From Acinetobacter lwoffii (lineage in GTDB: Bacteria > Pseudomonadota > Gammaproteobacteria > Pseudomonadales > Moraxellaceae), in NCBI RefSeq assembly GCF_029024105.1, contig NZ_CP118963.1, positions 62,001-126,000 on the forward strand: a DNA stretch of 64,000 bases, in the 5' to 3' direction. This document shows, piece by piece, positions 53,368 to 61,571 of the stretch; within the stretch, counting starts at the first letter, position 1; every line of letters begins with the position of its first letter. A program made the position numbers and the translations under genes. The notes under the pieces were generated by a model. The model saw only the letters and a program-made list of their open reading frames with translations, had not been told where the DNA came from and ran no database searches.

Positions 53368-54924
53368 TTAATTTTGAATAATTTGAGAGAATTCAAGAGT
53401 GATATATTCTAGAAATCTTTTCGTTTCAGATGTCATTCGTTCTTCACTTAATCCAGCTTTTCGTAGAATGCGCCACTGAGGAATTGATTGTTTATTGATT
53501 TTAATATCGATAAACACTTTTGTTAGGCGTCTGATTTGATAACAGCTAATATTTTCACTATACCGTTCTAGAAAAAGTTGAATCAGAGGTAATTTATGTA
53601 AATTTTTCTCTAATGTATTTGAAGTAGACGTCTGTTTAAACCACCATTTCATAGAGCGTCTCGGGCTATCTAAATCCCAGATTAAAGTATTATTAAGTTG
53701 GATAAGTTGCTTTACATAAAAAAGATCGCGTTTTTGCCAATCAATTTTAGCCTCTTGAGGAATAAATTTCTGATGGAAATTTTGGTTTGTCTGCAATAGC
53801 CAGTCTTTATCGTTTCGATATAACCATGCATAAAGAGCTGCCTGCAGGTGACGAGCCGGTTTAACCCCATGTTCTTGTACTAAACCTACCCATTTTTCAC
53901 GATTCTCAGCTCTAGTTATTTCAAAATTAGTATCCTGGAATTTTATTTGATTATTCTGTTGAGTAGTTGCTTTCTGGAAGGACTTAACTTGAGTGAAGAT
54001 ATCTGTAAAAGACCAGTCAGTATTTAAAAAAGCTTCGATTGTAATAATATGCTCCAGATAACTAAAGCTTTTGCGATGCTTTCTAAAAATATGACGTAGC
54101 CAACTGGTTTCAGAAGCTAAGTCATCTAAATGATATTGCTGAAGAAATTTTTCTGGCCACCTTAATGATATTTTTTCTAAAATTTGATCGAAAGCAATTT
54201 GGTTTTCCCCACGGATACAGTTATTCCGTCTGGCTAGTTCATTATAAAACATCGTCCACTGTTCATAACTCGGTGATACAAAAGGCGGTGTAGATAACAA
54301 TTCTATTATTTTAGAACTAATGAAAAGTTCATCACTTGTTGCTGGTACCTGATTCCACTCAGTACAAAAAACATCTGAAGGTGCTATAAAGTCATGTCGA
54401 TGTAATGATCTTAAATCTAGTCTTGATTCTACAAGATTACCGTGTTGCGGACAGCAAGCTCCCTGAATTTGCCATAAACTCAACCAGTAAAATTCTCCTT
54501 TTTGAAGCGCTTGCTCTTTCAGACATTGTGGACAGTAACGTAGTCTATGAATAATAGGGACTCGTGAAGCATTAATTCCCAAAGAAAGATGTACCGAACC
54601 TTGTGAAATATTACCCATCCATTTGATACATTGTTTTCTTCTTGCTTCAGGCACAAAAGGTGCATATATAGGAAATAATGTATGTTTGTATATTATATTT
54701 TGTAGAGTCAATTGTTGTTCAGAATACTGATTAACGATCGCATTAAGATGGCAGGGTAAATCAACCGTCGCAATAACCTGTCTATTTTCAAATACAGCAT
54801 CAAGTAATTGCTTGGGACTTTCAAATGCCAAGCGGATTCCAGCACGAGCCACCGTACTATAAATTAGCTCATGTTCATAAGGCATAGGGAAATTTAGCAT
54901 AACTAACTCACTTGTTTGATCCAA
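53368..54924 (-). CDS. tnsD: Tn7-like target selector TnsD (TniQ family)
   Basis: 518 residues (Tn7 TnsD: 508). The TniQ domain opens MPYEHELIYSTVARAGIRLAFESPKQLLDAVF; its zinc finger is YCPQCLKEQA followed by ACCPQHGN (C-x2-C, C-x2-H). The C-terminal half is the DNA-recognition part that reads the end of glmS. It overlaps tnsC by 22 bp. Its presence explains the insertion beside glmS. Confidence 0.94.
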   Translation of the reverse strand: MDQTSELVMLNFPMPYEHELIYSTVARAGIRLAFESPKQLLDAVFENRQVIATVDLPCHLNAIVNQYSEQQLTLQNIIYKHTLFPIYAPFVPEARRKQCIKWMGNISQGSVHLSLGINASRVPIIHRLRYCPQCLKEQALQKGEFYWLSLWQIQGACCPQHGNLVESRLDLRSLHRHDFIAPSDVFCTEWNQVPATSDELFISSKIIELLSTPPFVSPSYEQWTMFYNELARRNNCIRGENQIAFDQILEKISLRWPEKFLQQYHLDDLASETSWLRHIFRKHRKSFSYLEHIITIEAFLNTDWSFTDIFTQVKSFQKATTQQNNQIKFQDTNFEITRAENREKWVGLVQEHGVKPARHLQAALYAWLYRNDKDWLLQTNQNFHQKFIPQEAKIDWQKRDLFYVKQLIQLNNTLIWDLDSPRRSMKWWFKQTSTSNTLEKNLHKLPLIQLFLERYSENISCYQIRRLTKVFIDIKINKQSIPQWRILRKAGLSEERMTSETKRFLEYITLEFSQIIQN

Positions 54925-56585
54925 TCAGGTATATCAAAGATCAAATCTGTTTCAGTTTTTAGATGATCATAAAAGCTTTGACCACTCTTTTTTTGTGAAA
55001 ATTGAAAACGTAAGTCAACTGAATCCAATGTATGCCATTGATCATATTTAAGTAGTTTAGGTTTGGATATTTTAGGTTTGGAGAGTGGAGGGCTCTTTGT
55101 TGAATCTTCATTCTGTTTTAACCAGTCCAAAATAATTGATAGTAGTTCGGTCAAATGCTTGTCAGGATGTTTAATAAATACTTTTTTAACCATCGGTATC
55201 AAAATCTTGGAGTCATAACCAAGCTCAAGTAACAGAGCATGTAAACGCATAGATTCATCATGTCCTTGATATTCATCAAGCTCATCTTCTTGCTCAATTG
55301 CACTTTCTTCGATTTTGGAAAAAAGTTTTAACAATTGTCTGTCAATTTCAGGTGTGATCAAATCAGGATATTGTGCAATTCGTCGAGCATCACCTGAACG
55401 TAAGGCATCTATAATATGATGAATTGGTTTAAAGTCTTCTTGATATGTATTTTGGAGCAATTTTACAGTGATTCGTTCTAAACCAGATTCAATTGCTCGT
55501 ATTTGTGCAAGGACAAAAAGCTTAACTGTTACGTCTAAAATACCTTGGGTTAGATCAAACCAGCATTGTCGTAACTCCTCTGAGAGTGCGAGATCAGCTT
55601 TTCTTAACCACTGATATTTCCAAAGAGCATCTGTAAATGTCATCCACTCAGATTTTCGAACTTTCCCATCTGGGGTTTTTATTGCAGGCTCATTTTTTAT
55701 AGGTTCCCAGTGAATTGAACCAAAACCTACAGCTCGACGTGATGAGCGCAGATCACGTTCAAATATGTTACTTGCTTTAGGTGTTCCTACCATAATGATT
55801 GGCAAGCTATAAACATTCACTAAAGTCACAAAGAAATTCAACATTTCATCAGAATTTTTAGATCTGTTTGCCATGAGGTGTTGAATTTCATCAATCACCA
55901 AAAGACCGATTGCATGAAGATGGGCAATGTGTCCCATAAGTTGCAAGAGCTTTTGTTCATTATGTCTTTTTTGAGTGTATTGTTGTTCATAACTAGTTCC
56001 TAAAGCACGGTCAACAGCACTAAAGAAACTTAAATATAGAGATTTAAGTGAGCCGTTATATGGGCAGTCTATTTTTAGATAGACCAGTTGAGTGAAATTA
56101 TGTTCAGGATGATAAATTTTTTGTGGATAATTTCTAAGAATGCGATTTAATGTGGTTGTTTTGCCACTACCAGAGAAGCCAATAAACACTAGACTCTGTG
56201 CTGTTGATATTAAATTTGTATGGCGGGAAGCATTAAAATCATTGCTTTTAATATGTTCAAAACTATTTTGTAAATGCCGACTTAAATCACCTGTAGTAAT
56301 ATTACGTCCTACATACCCCTTTCTTAACATAATAGAAATTTTTTGTTCTAATGTTAAATGCCGTTTAATAGGGTGAAAAAAATTATTTAATAACTGGGAT
56401 ATAATATGAGCACGAGTATTGTTGGGGAGTTGTCGATCAGATAATTTAAATTCGATAGTACCTCTAATGGCTTGGATAGTATCTTTTGCCTCAAAAATTT
56501 CGGGTAAGGCTTCGATAAAAGGATTTCCCTGATAGTCGGAAACAGGACTTGCTGTATACACTGCATGGTCGTTTTTATTAGTCAT
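54903..56585 (-). CDS. tnsC: Tn7-like regulator ATPase TnsC
   Basis: 560 residues (Tn7 TnsC: 555). AAA+ motifs: Walker A GFSGSGKTTTL, Walker B LLVIDEIQHL, sensor-type IIMVGTPKA. The N-terminal YQGNPFIEALPEI and the C-terminal region that in Tn7 contacts TnsA (KYDQWHTLDSVDLRF) are kept. It links target selectors to TnsA-TnsB and provides target immunity. It starts 33 bp after tnsB. Confidence 0.96.
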   Translation of the reverse strand: MTNKNDHAVYTASPVSDYQGNPFIEALPEIFEAKDTIQAIRGTIEFKLSDRQLPNNTRAHIISQLLNNFFHPIKRHLTLEQKISIMLRKGYVGRNITTGDLSRHLQNSFEHIKSNDFNASRHTNLISTAQSLVFIGFSGSGKTTTLNRILRNYPQKIYHPEHNFTQLVYLKIDCPYNGSLKSLYLSFFSAVDRALGTSYEQQYTQKRHNEQKLLQLMGHIAHLHAIGLLVIDEIQHLMANRSKNSDEMLNFFVTLVNVYSLPIIMVGTPKASNIFERDLRSSRRAVGFGSIHWEPIKNEPAIKTPDGKVRKSEWMTFTDALWKYQWLRKADLALSEELRQCWFDLTQGILDVTVKLFVLAQIRAIESGLERITVKLLQNTYQEDFKPIHHIIDALRSGDARRIAQYPDLITPEIDRQLLKLFSKIEESAIEQEDELDEYQGHDESMRLHALLLELGYDSKILIPMVKKVFIKHPDKHLTELLSIILDWLKQNEDSTKSPPLSKPKISKPKLLKYDQWHTLDSVDLRFQFSQKKSGQSFYDHLKTETDLIFDIPDWIKQVS

Positions 56586-56618
56586 AATTGTATCCTGCTT
56601 ATTTGAATTTAGTGAATA

Positions 56619-58781
56619 TCAATTTTCATCGCCAGAATCTCCAAGGTCATCTAGTAACTCTTGATAAATGCCAAAACGTAGTTTGTAATCTTCATCATTT
56701 TCTAAATCTATAAATTGTCTAGACTTAGGCATAGGAATAATATTACTTTGATTTTCTGAAGACTGTTCAGAGTGGTCTAGAACCGTAAAGACAGATTTTG
56801 ACGATTTTTGGCTGTTGTTTCTCTGTTTCAATCGTTCACTATCTTTTTCAGCTTGTTTATTTTTACGAAGATCAGTTAAACGTTCTTTTTTACTAAGTGT
56901 TGAAGAAGGTTTTTTTGCATCTGCCCGAGCAATAATTGATTCAATATGTTCTTCAAGGTTTGCTTGAGACCTATTGGTTTTTAGATTTTGAGCGGCTTTT
57001 GTTTTCTTTTGTTCGTGTTGAACCTGCCAAACTTCCCAAAAACTACAGCCCATGAATTCTCTAGATCTTGGAGAAATTGTAGCTTCCCAATAATCTAAAC
57101 TATGCTCCTGATAAAACACATAAATTATTTCTGCATTACTTGGATCATAAGCCACTTGAAATGATTCTGGACGAGAAATAGATTTTTTACGATGCATCCA
57201 GCCTTGTTTATATATTTCAGGGCAATTATAAAATACTCCAAACATTTTTAGGCCAAGGTCAGACAAGGTCGCTTTAATTTTAGGTAATAAAGCAACACGT
57301 AATGCTTTTTCAGAAACTTGTTTTAACTGACCCACACGATGTTGTATTCCCCAATTCCATAAATGAATAGGAACTAAAGGCAAATCGCTAGGCATATCTA
57401 TATCACGATCATAAGTTGTCAATTGATGTGATGTATTATGTGCAAGTATTGAACCAATAATGATCTGCTTAAATTCAGTTATAGTAAGTGTTGCATCTAA
57501 CCGGTAGTCAGAGCCCCCACGTTTTTTTTCTTTAACCTGTTGTACTACACCAGAAGCAAAAGGCTTAAATTTTGTCTGAATAGTTCTGAAATAACGTTCA
57601 ACAATTGGTTTTAAATCTCCACGATAAGGTGCAGTATTTTCGATACGAATAGAAAAGTTATATTCTAAAGCTTCAATCTGATGCCCTAATAATTCTCCTC
57701 GATCTGCTAAAATAGCATCGGGTAATCCAATACATGGCCAGTCATCATATGTAATTTCATAACCATATTGTTTGCATAACTCAACTTTATCTGTCATGGC
57801 GACTTGTAGAGCTTGCATTGCAGTTACATAGGAGGCATTTTCAAATCCAATATAGAAACCAACCACCATTCTACTAAATACGTCAGCAACTAAATAAATA
57901 GTGGGTCTTCCGACAATACAGGCACGATCTGAATCTGATACAAGATAAATATCAGCAATTGTTGCATCAATTTCATAGCGAGAACCTGGCCCTAGGACTT
58001 GGGTGTTGACAGTTGAATGGAGCTCTCGGATGTCTTTTGCATAGATAATTGGATTGGTTCGAGCAGTAAGTTGAGTTACTTTTGGAAACTCACGCTCATA
58101 AAAATATTTAAATTGCCAGATGGTCGGAATTTCGCTATCAGCAGTATCTGGAAATAATGAATGATACATCGTAGAAAATTTACGATAGGCATAACTCAAA
58201 GAATATTTATCCTTCGTTAACATATATTTATTAATATTAATTCTGAAAAGTCGCTCGACATTCTGATCAACTAATGCACCAACACCTTCACTATATTTTC
58301 TTGGCCTACCTAGTTTTTTATTTTTTGCAATACGTTTAACACCTTTAGCACCAGAATTGTTATAACTGGGAATAAGTGCATTTGGTGTTTGACCTCGTTG
58401 CCAGTATCGACGTGCTAATCTATAAATGGTTTGATGAGTTGTTTTATGCTGCTCAGTAATTATTTTAACAAGGCTAAAACGAATAGATGGATCATAGAAA
58501 TGCTCATTAGATATGAGTAAATCTATAATGTTCATTCCCATATCACGTTTTTTTTGCTGTACAGAGTCTTCTGTCACATTAATCAAGGAGATATCGGCAA
58601 AAGGATCATCGGTTATTTCTGCTTCGCCTACTTCTATGGCTGTAATCAGTTCTTCTTTTTTAATTATAGAGGGATTGGCATTGGGATGATTTAAATCAAT
58701 CCAGATAATATGAGAAGGAATAATTTTAAGAATTCGGTAATCTTTACCTTGAAACTTATATACACTATTGATTCGAAACAT
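56619..58781 (-). CDS. tnsB: Tn7-like transposase TnsB (DDE)
   Basis: 720 residues from ATG 58781 with AGGAG about 9 nt upstream; the longer frame from 58805 adds eight residues that Tn7 TnsB lacks. The catalytic triad is complete: Asp272 in YEIDATIADIY, Asp360 in AILADRGE and Glu395 in IVERYFR, with spacings 88 and 35 identical to Tn7 (D273, D361, E396). It binds the end repeats and joins the 3' ends to target. The 17-bp overlap with tnsA and SD inside tnsA suggest coupling. Confidence 0.96.
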   Translation of the reverse strand: MFRINSVYKFQGKDYRILKIIPSHIIWIDLNHPNANPSIIKKEELITAIEVGEAEITDDPFADISLINVTEDSVQQKKRDMGMNIIDLLISNEHFYDPSIRFSLVKIITEQHKTTHQTIYRLARRYWQRGQTPNALIPSYNNSGAKGVKRIAKNKKLGRPRKYSEGVGALVDQNVERLFRININKYMLTKDKYSLSYAYRKFSTMYHSLFPDTADSEIPTIWQFKYFYEREFPKVTQLTARTNPIIYAKDIRELHSTVNTQVLGPGSRYEIDATIADIYLVSDSDRACIVGRPTIYLVADVFSRMVVGFYIGFENASYVTAMQALQVAMTDKVELCKQYGYEITYDDWPCIGLPDAILADRGELLGHQIEALEYNFSIRIENTAPYRGDLKPIVERYFRTIQTKFKPFASGVVQQVKEKKRGGSDYRLDATLTITEFKQIIIGSILAHNTSHQLTTYDRDIDMPSDLPLVPIHLWNWGIQHRVGQLKQVSEKALRVALLPKIKATLSDLGLKMFGVFYNCPEIYKQGWMHRKKSISRPESFQVAYDPSNAEIIYVFYQEHSLDYWEATISPRSREFMGCSFWEVWQVQHEQKKTKAAQNLKTNRSQANLEEHIESIIARADAKKPSSTLSKKERLTDLRKNKQAEKDSERLKQRNNSQKSSKSVFTVLDHSEQSSENQSNIIPMPKSRQFIDLENDEDYKLRFGIYQELLDDLGDSGDEN

Positions 58782-59568
58782 GGCGAATCTCCTTCCATAT
58801 TTCAAAATTACCTAACTTGATCTCAGAGGCTTTAATCTTTTTATAGTCTTTAGTTATATCGAAAATAAAATAGCGTTGAGCAAGCAGTTCTCGGAGCTCA
58901 GCTAAAGACGTACCAATCGTTAAATTATACACTTGATCTATTTTTTTACTTAAAGTAATTAAGTCGAGCTCAGGATACTGTGTAAATATATGAATATAAT
59001 CGTTTAAACGATTGTAAAATTCAGTACTAGATTCTCTCATGGCTGGATAAAGCCATTTGATGTTATTCAAAATAACGGAAGGAATTTCTTTTTCTGTAAG
59101 GATATACCAAGGTGTATCTGTACTTTTCCAATATCTACGCTCAAGCTCTAGTTTTTCAATGATTCTCTCATCCTTTAAGCTATTTGTGTATTTAGTTCGG
59201 ATGACAAAATTTGGTTGGTTAGTACTTTGACTATTTACATAAAAACTTGAACTTATAGTTTGTAGAGTATCTTTAATTTTGGGGTGAGATATTTGGGCTC
59301 CTTCTGAAATTTCGAGCGTAGTGTTGAGAGGCAAGGGGAACTGCTCTCTGATATCAGTAATTAACGGATTCCAGTCTAAAAGTAGAAAAATTGCAAGTTC
59401 TAAATCGGATAATAAATGATGGGTGCGTTTCGTTGTATGGCCAAAAACTCGGTGAGAACGACCTTTTGAGCTAACATCTCGTACAGTAATCCATGGCTTA
59501 TAATCTTTTAGATAGCCTTGACCACGTCCTTCTTTGATCCAGCGTTTCTGCTGATGTTCTGTAACCAT
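58765..59568 (-). CDS. tnsA: Tn7-like endonuclease subunit TnsA, catalytic Asp replaced
   Basis: 267 residues (Tn7: 273). It aligns to Tn7 TnsA without gaps in the catalytic region: RIKEGRGQG-like start, HHLLSDLELA with Glu57 (Tn7 E63), TK with Lys126 (K132) and LEKLELERRYW-like EKLELERRYW. The third catalytic residue, D114 in the Tn7 segment STDFLV, is Ser108 (codon AGT, + strand 59245-59247) in SSSFYV, and no acid residue lies between 106 and 116. TnsA normally cuts the 5' ends so that Tn7 moves by cut-and-paste. I see no ribosome-binding site; a hairpin lies just upstream. Confidence 0.93.
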   Translation of the reverse strand: MVTEHQQKRWIKEGRGQGYLKDYKPWITVRDVSSKGRSHRVFGHTTKRTHHLLSDLELAIFLLLDWNPLITDIREQFPLPLNTTLEISEGAQISHPKIKDTLQTISSSFYVNSQSTNQPNFVIRTKYTNSLKDERIIEKLELERRYWKSTDTPWYILTEKEIPSVILNNIKWLYPAMRESSTEFYNRLNDYIHIFTQYPELDLITLSKKIDQVYNLTIGTSLAELRELLAQRYFIFDITKDYKKIKASEIKLGNFEIWKEIRHVSNQ

Positions 59569-59573
59569 AACAA

Positions 59574-59613
59574 ATCGCCCGCTATTCTTTATTTATTCAG
59601 AATAGCAGGCGAT
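59574..59613 (-). promoter_or_regulatory. Long hairpin in the tnsA leader
   Basis: ATCGCCCGCTATTCT (59574-59588) pairs with AGAATAGCAGGCGAT (59599-59613): 14 of 15 positions match around a 10-nt loop. It starts 6 bp from the tnsA ATG and sits between the gene and the TnsB sites, so in RNA it would cover the region where a ribosome-binding site is expected. A dyad operator for a protein is the alternative. Confidence 0.6.
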
Positions 59614-59630
59614 CAATCTTTAATCAATAT

Positions 59631-59697
59631 GAGATGATACTTTATTACTAAAGATGAAACTATATTACCTAGGGTGATACTTTATTACCTAAATACA
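59631..59697 (-). repeat. Right end of the Tn7-like element: three abutting TnsB-type sites
   Basis: On the minus strand, AGGTAATAAAGTATCACCCT (59690-59671), AGGTAATATAGTTTCATCTT (59670-59651) and TAGTAATAAAGTATCATCTC (59650-59631) lie head to tail without gaps. Tn7 likewise crowds its sites on the right, where TnsB represses the tns promoter. Confidence 0.9.
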
Positions 59698-59721
59698 TTC
59701 CCAGCCTCGATTCAATTTTAA

Positions 59722-61560
59722 TTATTCTACAGTAACCGATTTTGCCAGGTTGCGTGGCTGATCCACATCCGTACCACGTAGCACTGCCACATGATAAGAG
59801 AGTAACTGCACCGGGATGCTATACACAATCGGTGCCAGTACTGCATTTACTGATGGAATATGTACCACGTGCTTGCGCTCTTTGGCTTTAATACCGCTGT
59901 GCTCATCAGCAAACACAAATAGCTCGCCACCACGTGCCTGAACTTCTTCCATATTGGATTTAAGCTTGTCCAGCATGTCATCCTGTGGCGCCAGAATCAC
60001 CACCGGCATGTCATTGTCGACCAGTGCTAATGGCCCGTGTTTCAGCTCACCTGCAGCATAACCTTCAGCATGAATATATGAAATTTCTTTCAGTTTGAGG
60101 GCACCTTCCAGAGCGATCGGGAAATGGGTACCACGGCCCAAAAACAGGCAATGCTGCTTCTCAACAAACAGTTCAGAGAGACGTAAAATTTCATCGTCAT
60201 GACGCAAGGTATCCAGAATCACTTTAGGCGTATGCCAAAGTTCTGTGGTGATCTCCGTCATTTGTTCTGTAGAAATCGTATTTTTTACAGAACCGATTTT
60301 GAGTACCAACAGCATCAATGCAGCAAGCTGGGTAGTAAAAGCTTTGGTTGAAGCCACACCAATTTCAGGGCCTGCTAGTGTCAACAGACTATGCTGGGTT
60401 TCACGCACCATCGAAGAGGTCGCCACGTTACAGATGGTCATCGTGGTAATGTCCAGGCCTTTGGCAGTTGCACGTTTTTGCGTATCACGTAATGCAGCTA
60501 AAGTATCAGCAGTTTCACCAGATTGGGAAATACACACATATAGCGTGTGATTCACAATCACCGGCGTGCGATAACGGAATTCGCTAGCAATCTCGACCTG
60601 GCAAGGTAGATCAATCAGCTGTTCAAACCAGTATTTGGCAATCATGCCGGCATGATAGCTGGTACCACAGGCAATAATCTGGATTTGCTGGATTTTTGAA
60701 AAGTCTTGTTCCGCACTGGCAAGGAAGTCTTCGCGCAGGTCATTGCCATTTAAGGCTTGGGAAATGGTCTGTTTAATCGCTTCAGGCTGCTCATAAATTT
60801 CTTTGAGCATATAGTGCTTGTATTCACCTTTAGACGCATTGCTGACCGCAGCATCCAGTTCCTTGACCGGACGATCTACCAGTTGACCATCGACAAAGAC
60901 CTCAATGGTGGTGCGGGTCAAACGGGCAATATCACCTTCTTCCAGGTAGATAAAACGGTTAGTAATTGGAAGTAAGGCTAATTGATCTGAACTAATGAAG
61001 TTTTCACCAATCCCGACACCAATCACCAGTGGAGAACCTTCACGCACGGTAATCAGTTCATCCGGGTGGTCAGTATGTACGATGCCCAGGGCATAGGCAC
61101 CTTTCAATTGCGGAACCACTTGGCGTACAGCTTCTAACAGGCTCGGGGTAGATTTCAGTGCATCATTGATCAGATGGGCAACCACTTCAGTATCAGTCTG
61201 TGAGGTAAACACATAGCCCAAAGCTTCAAGATCATCTTTGAGTTCCTGATAGTTTTCGATAATTCCGTTATGCACCACTGCCACATTTTCAGAAATATGC
61301 GGATGGGCATTTTCTTCAGTCGGTTTGCCATGGGTCGCCCAGCGTGTATGCGCAATGCCAAGTGAACCACTAATCTGTGATTCATTCACAGCCTGTTCAA
61401 GGTTCGCAACCTTACCGACACGGCGTTCACGTAGGACTTGGCTGTTGTTAATGAGTGCCAAACCTGCTGAATCATAACCACGGTATTCCAGGCGTTTTAA
61501 ACCTTCAATCAAAATATTGGTAATGCTACGTTCTGCAATGCCACCAACGATACCACACAT
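59722..61560 (-). CDS. glmS: Glutamine-fructose-6-phosphate aminotransferase (isomerising)
   Basis: 612 residues. The N-terminal glutaminase begins CGIVGGIAER, Cys2 being the nucleophile after Met removal. Two SIS domains follow (ACGTSYHAGMIAKYW, ISQSGETADT, EIGVASTKAFTTQ), and the C-terminus DQPRNLAKSVTVE is the standard one. It makes glucosamine-6-P, the start of UDP-GlcNAc supply for wall, LOS and capsule. The last codons are the TnsD-binding part of attTn7; the gene itself is not damaged, but its native terminator is displaced by the transposon. Confidence 0.98.
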   Translation of the reverse strand: MCGIVGGIAERSITNILIEGLKRLEYRGYDSAGLALINNSQVLRERRVGKVANLEQAVNESQISGSLGIAHTRWATHGKPTEENAHPHISENVAVVHNGIIENYQELKDDLEALGYVFTSQTDTEVVAHLINDALKSTPSLLEAVRQVVPQLKGAYALGIVHTDHPDELITVREGSPLVIGVGIGENFISSDQLALLPITNRFIYLEEGDIARLTRTTIEVFVDGQLVDRPVKELDAAVSNASKGEYKHYMLKEIYEQPEAIKQTISQALNGNDLREDFLASAEQDFSKIQQIQIIACGTSYHAGMIAKYWFEQLIDLPCQVEIASEFRYRTPVIVNHTLYVCISQSGETADTLAALRDTQKRATAKGLDITTMTICNVATSSMVRETQHSLLTLAGPEIGVASTKAFTTQLAALMLLVLKIGSVKNTISTEQMTEITTELWHTPKVILDTLRHDDEILRLSELFVEKQHCLFLGRGTHFPIALEGALKLKEISYIHAEGYAAGELKHGPLALVDNDMPVVILAPQDDMLDKLKSNMEEVQARGGELFVFADEHSGIKAKERKHVVHIPSVNAVLAPIVYSIPVQLLSYHVAVLRGTDVDQPRNLAKSVTVE

Positions 61561-61571
61561 ATTTATTCCCC

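Larger units (their letters stand above)
51450..59697 (-). mobile_element. Cargo-free Tn7-like transposon at attTn7
   Basis: 8,248 bp holding only tnsA, tnsB, tnsC, tnsD and tnsE in one direction, with tnsA nearest glmS as in Tn7. The right end ACA at 59695-59697 lies 24 bp after the glmS stop (59722), the Tn7 target distance. Three 20-bp repeats abut at 59631-59690, and three more, spaced, lie at 51457-51596; the outermost on each side begins 7 bp inside its end. The left tip matches the right only in TGTA, and no 5-bp duplication is seen (CGTCT left, TTCCC right), so the left boundary is less sure. Confidence 0.9.

Noticed and set aside
59631..59690. Iterons of a replication origin
   Set aside because: The 20-bp repeats are next to tnsA, recur at the other end of the tns block and sit exactly at attTn7, so TnsB sites explain them better.
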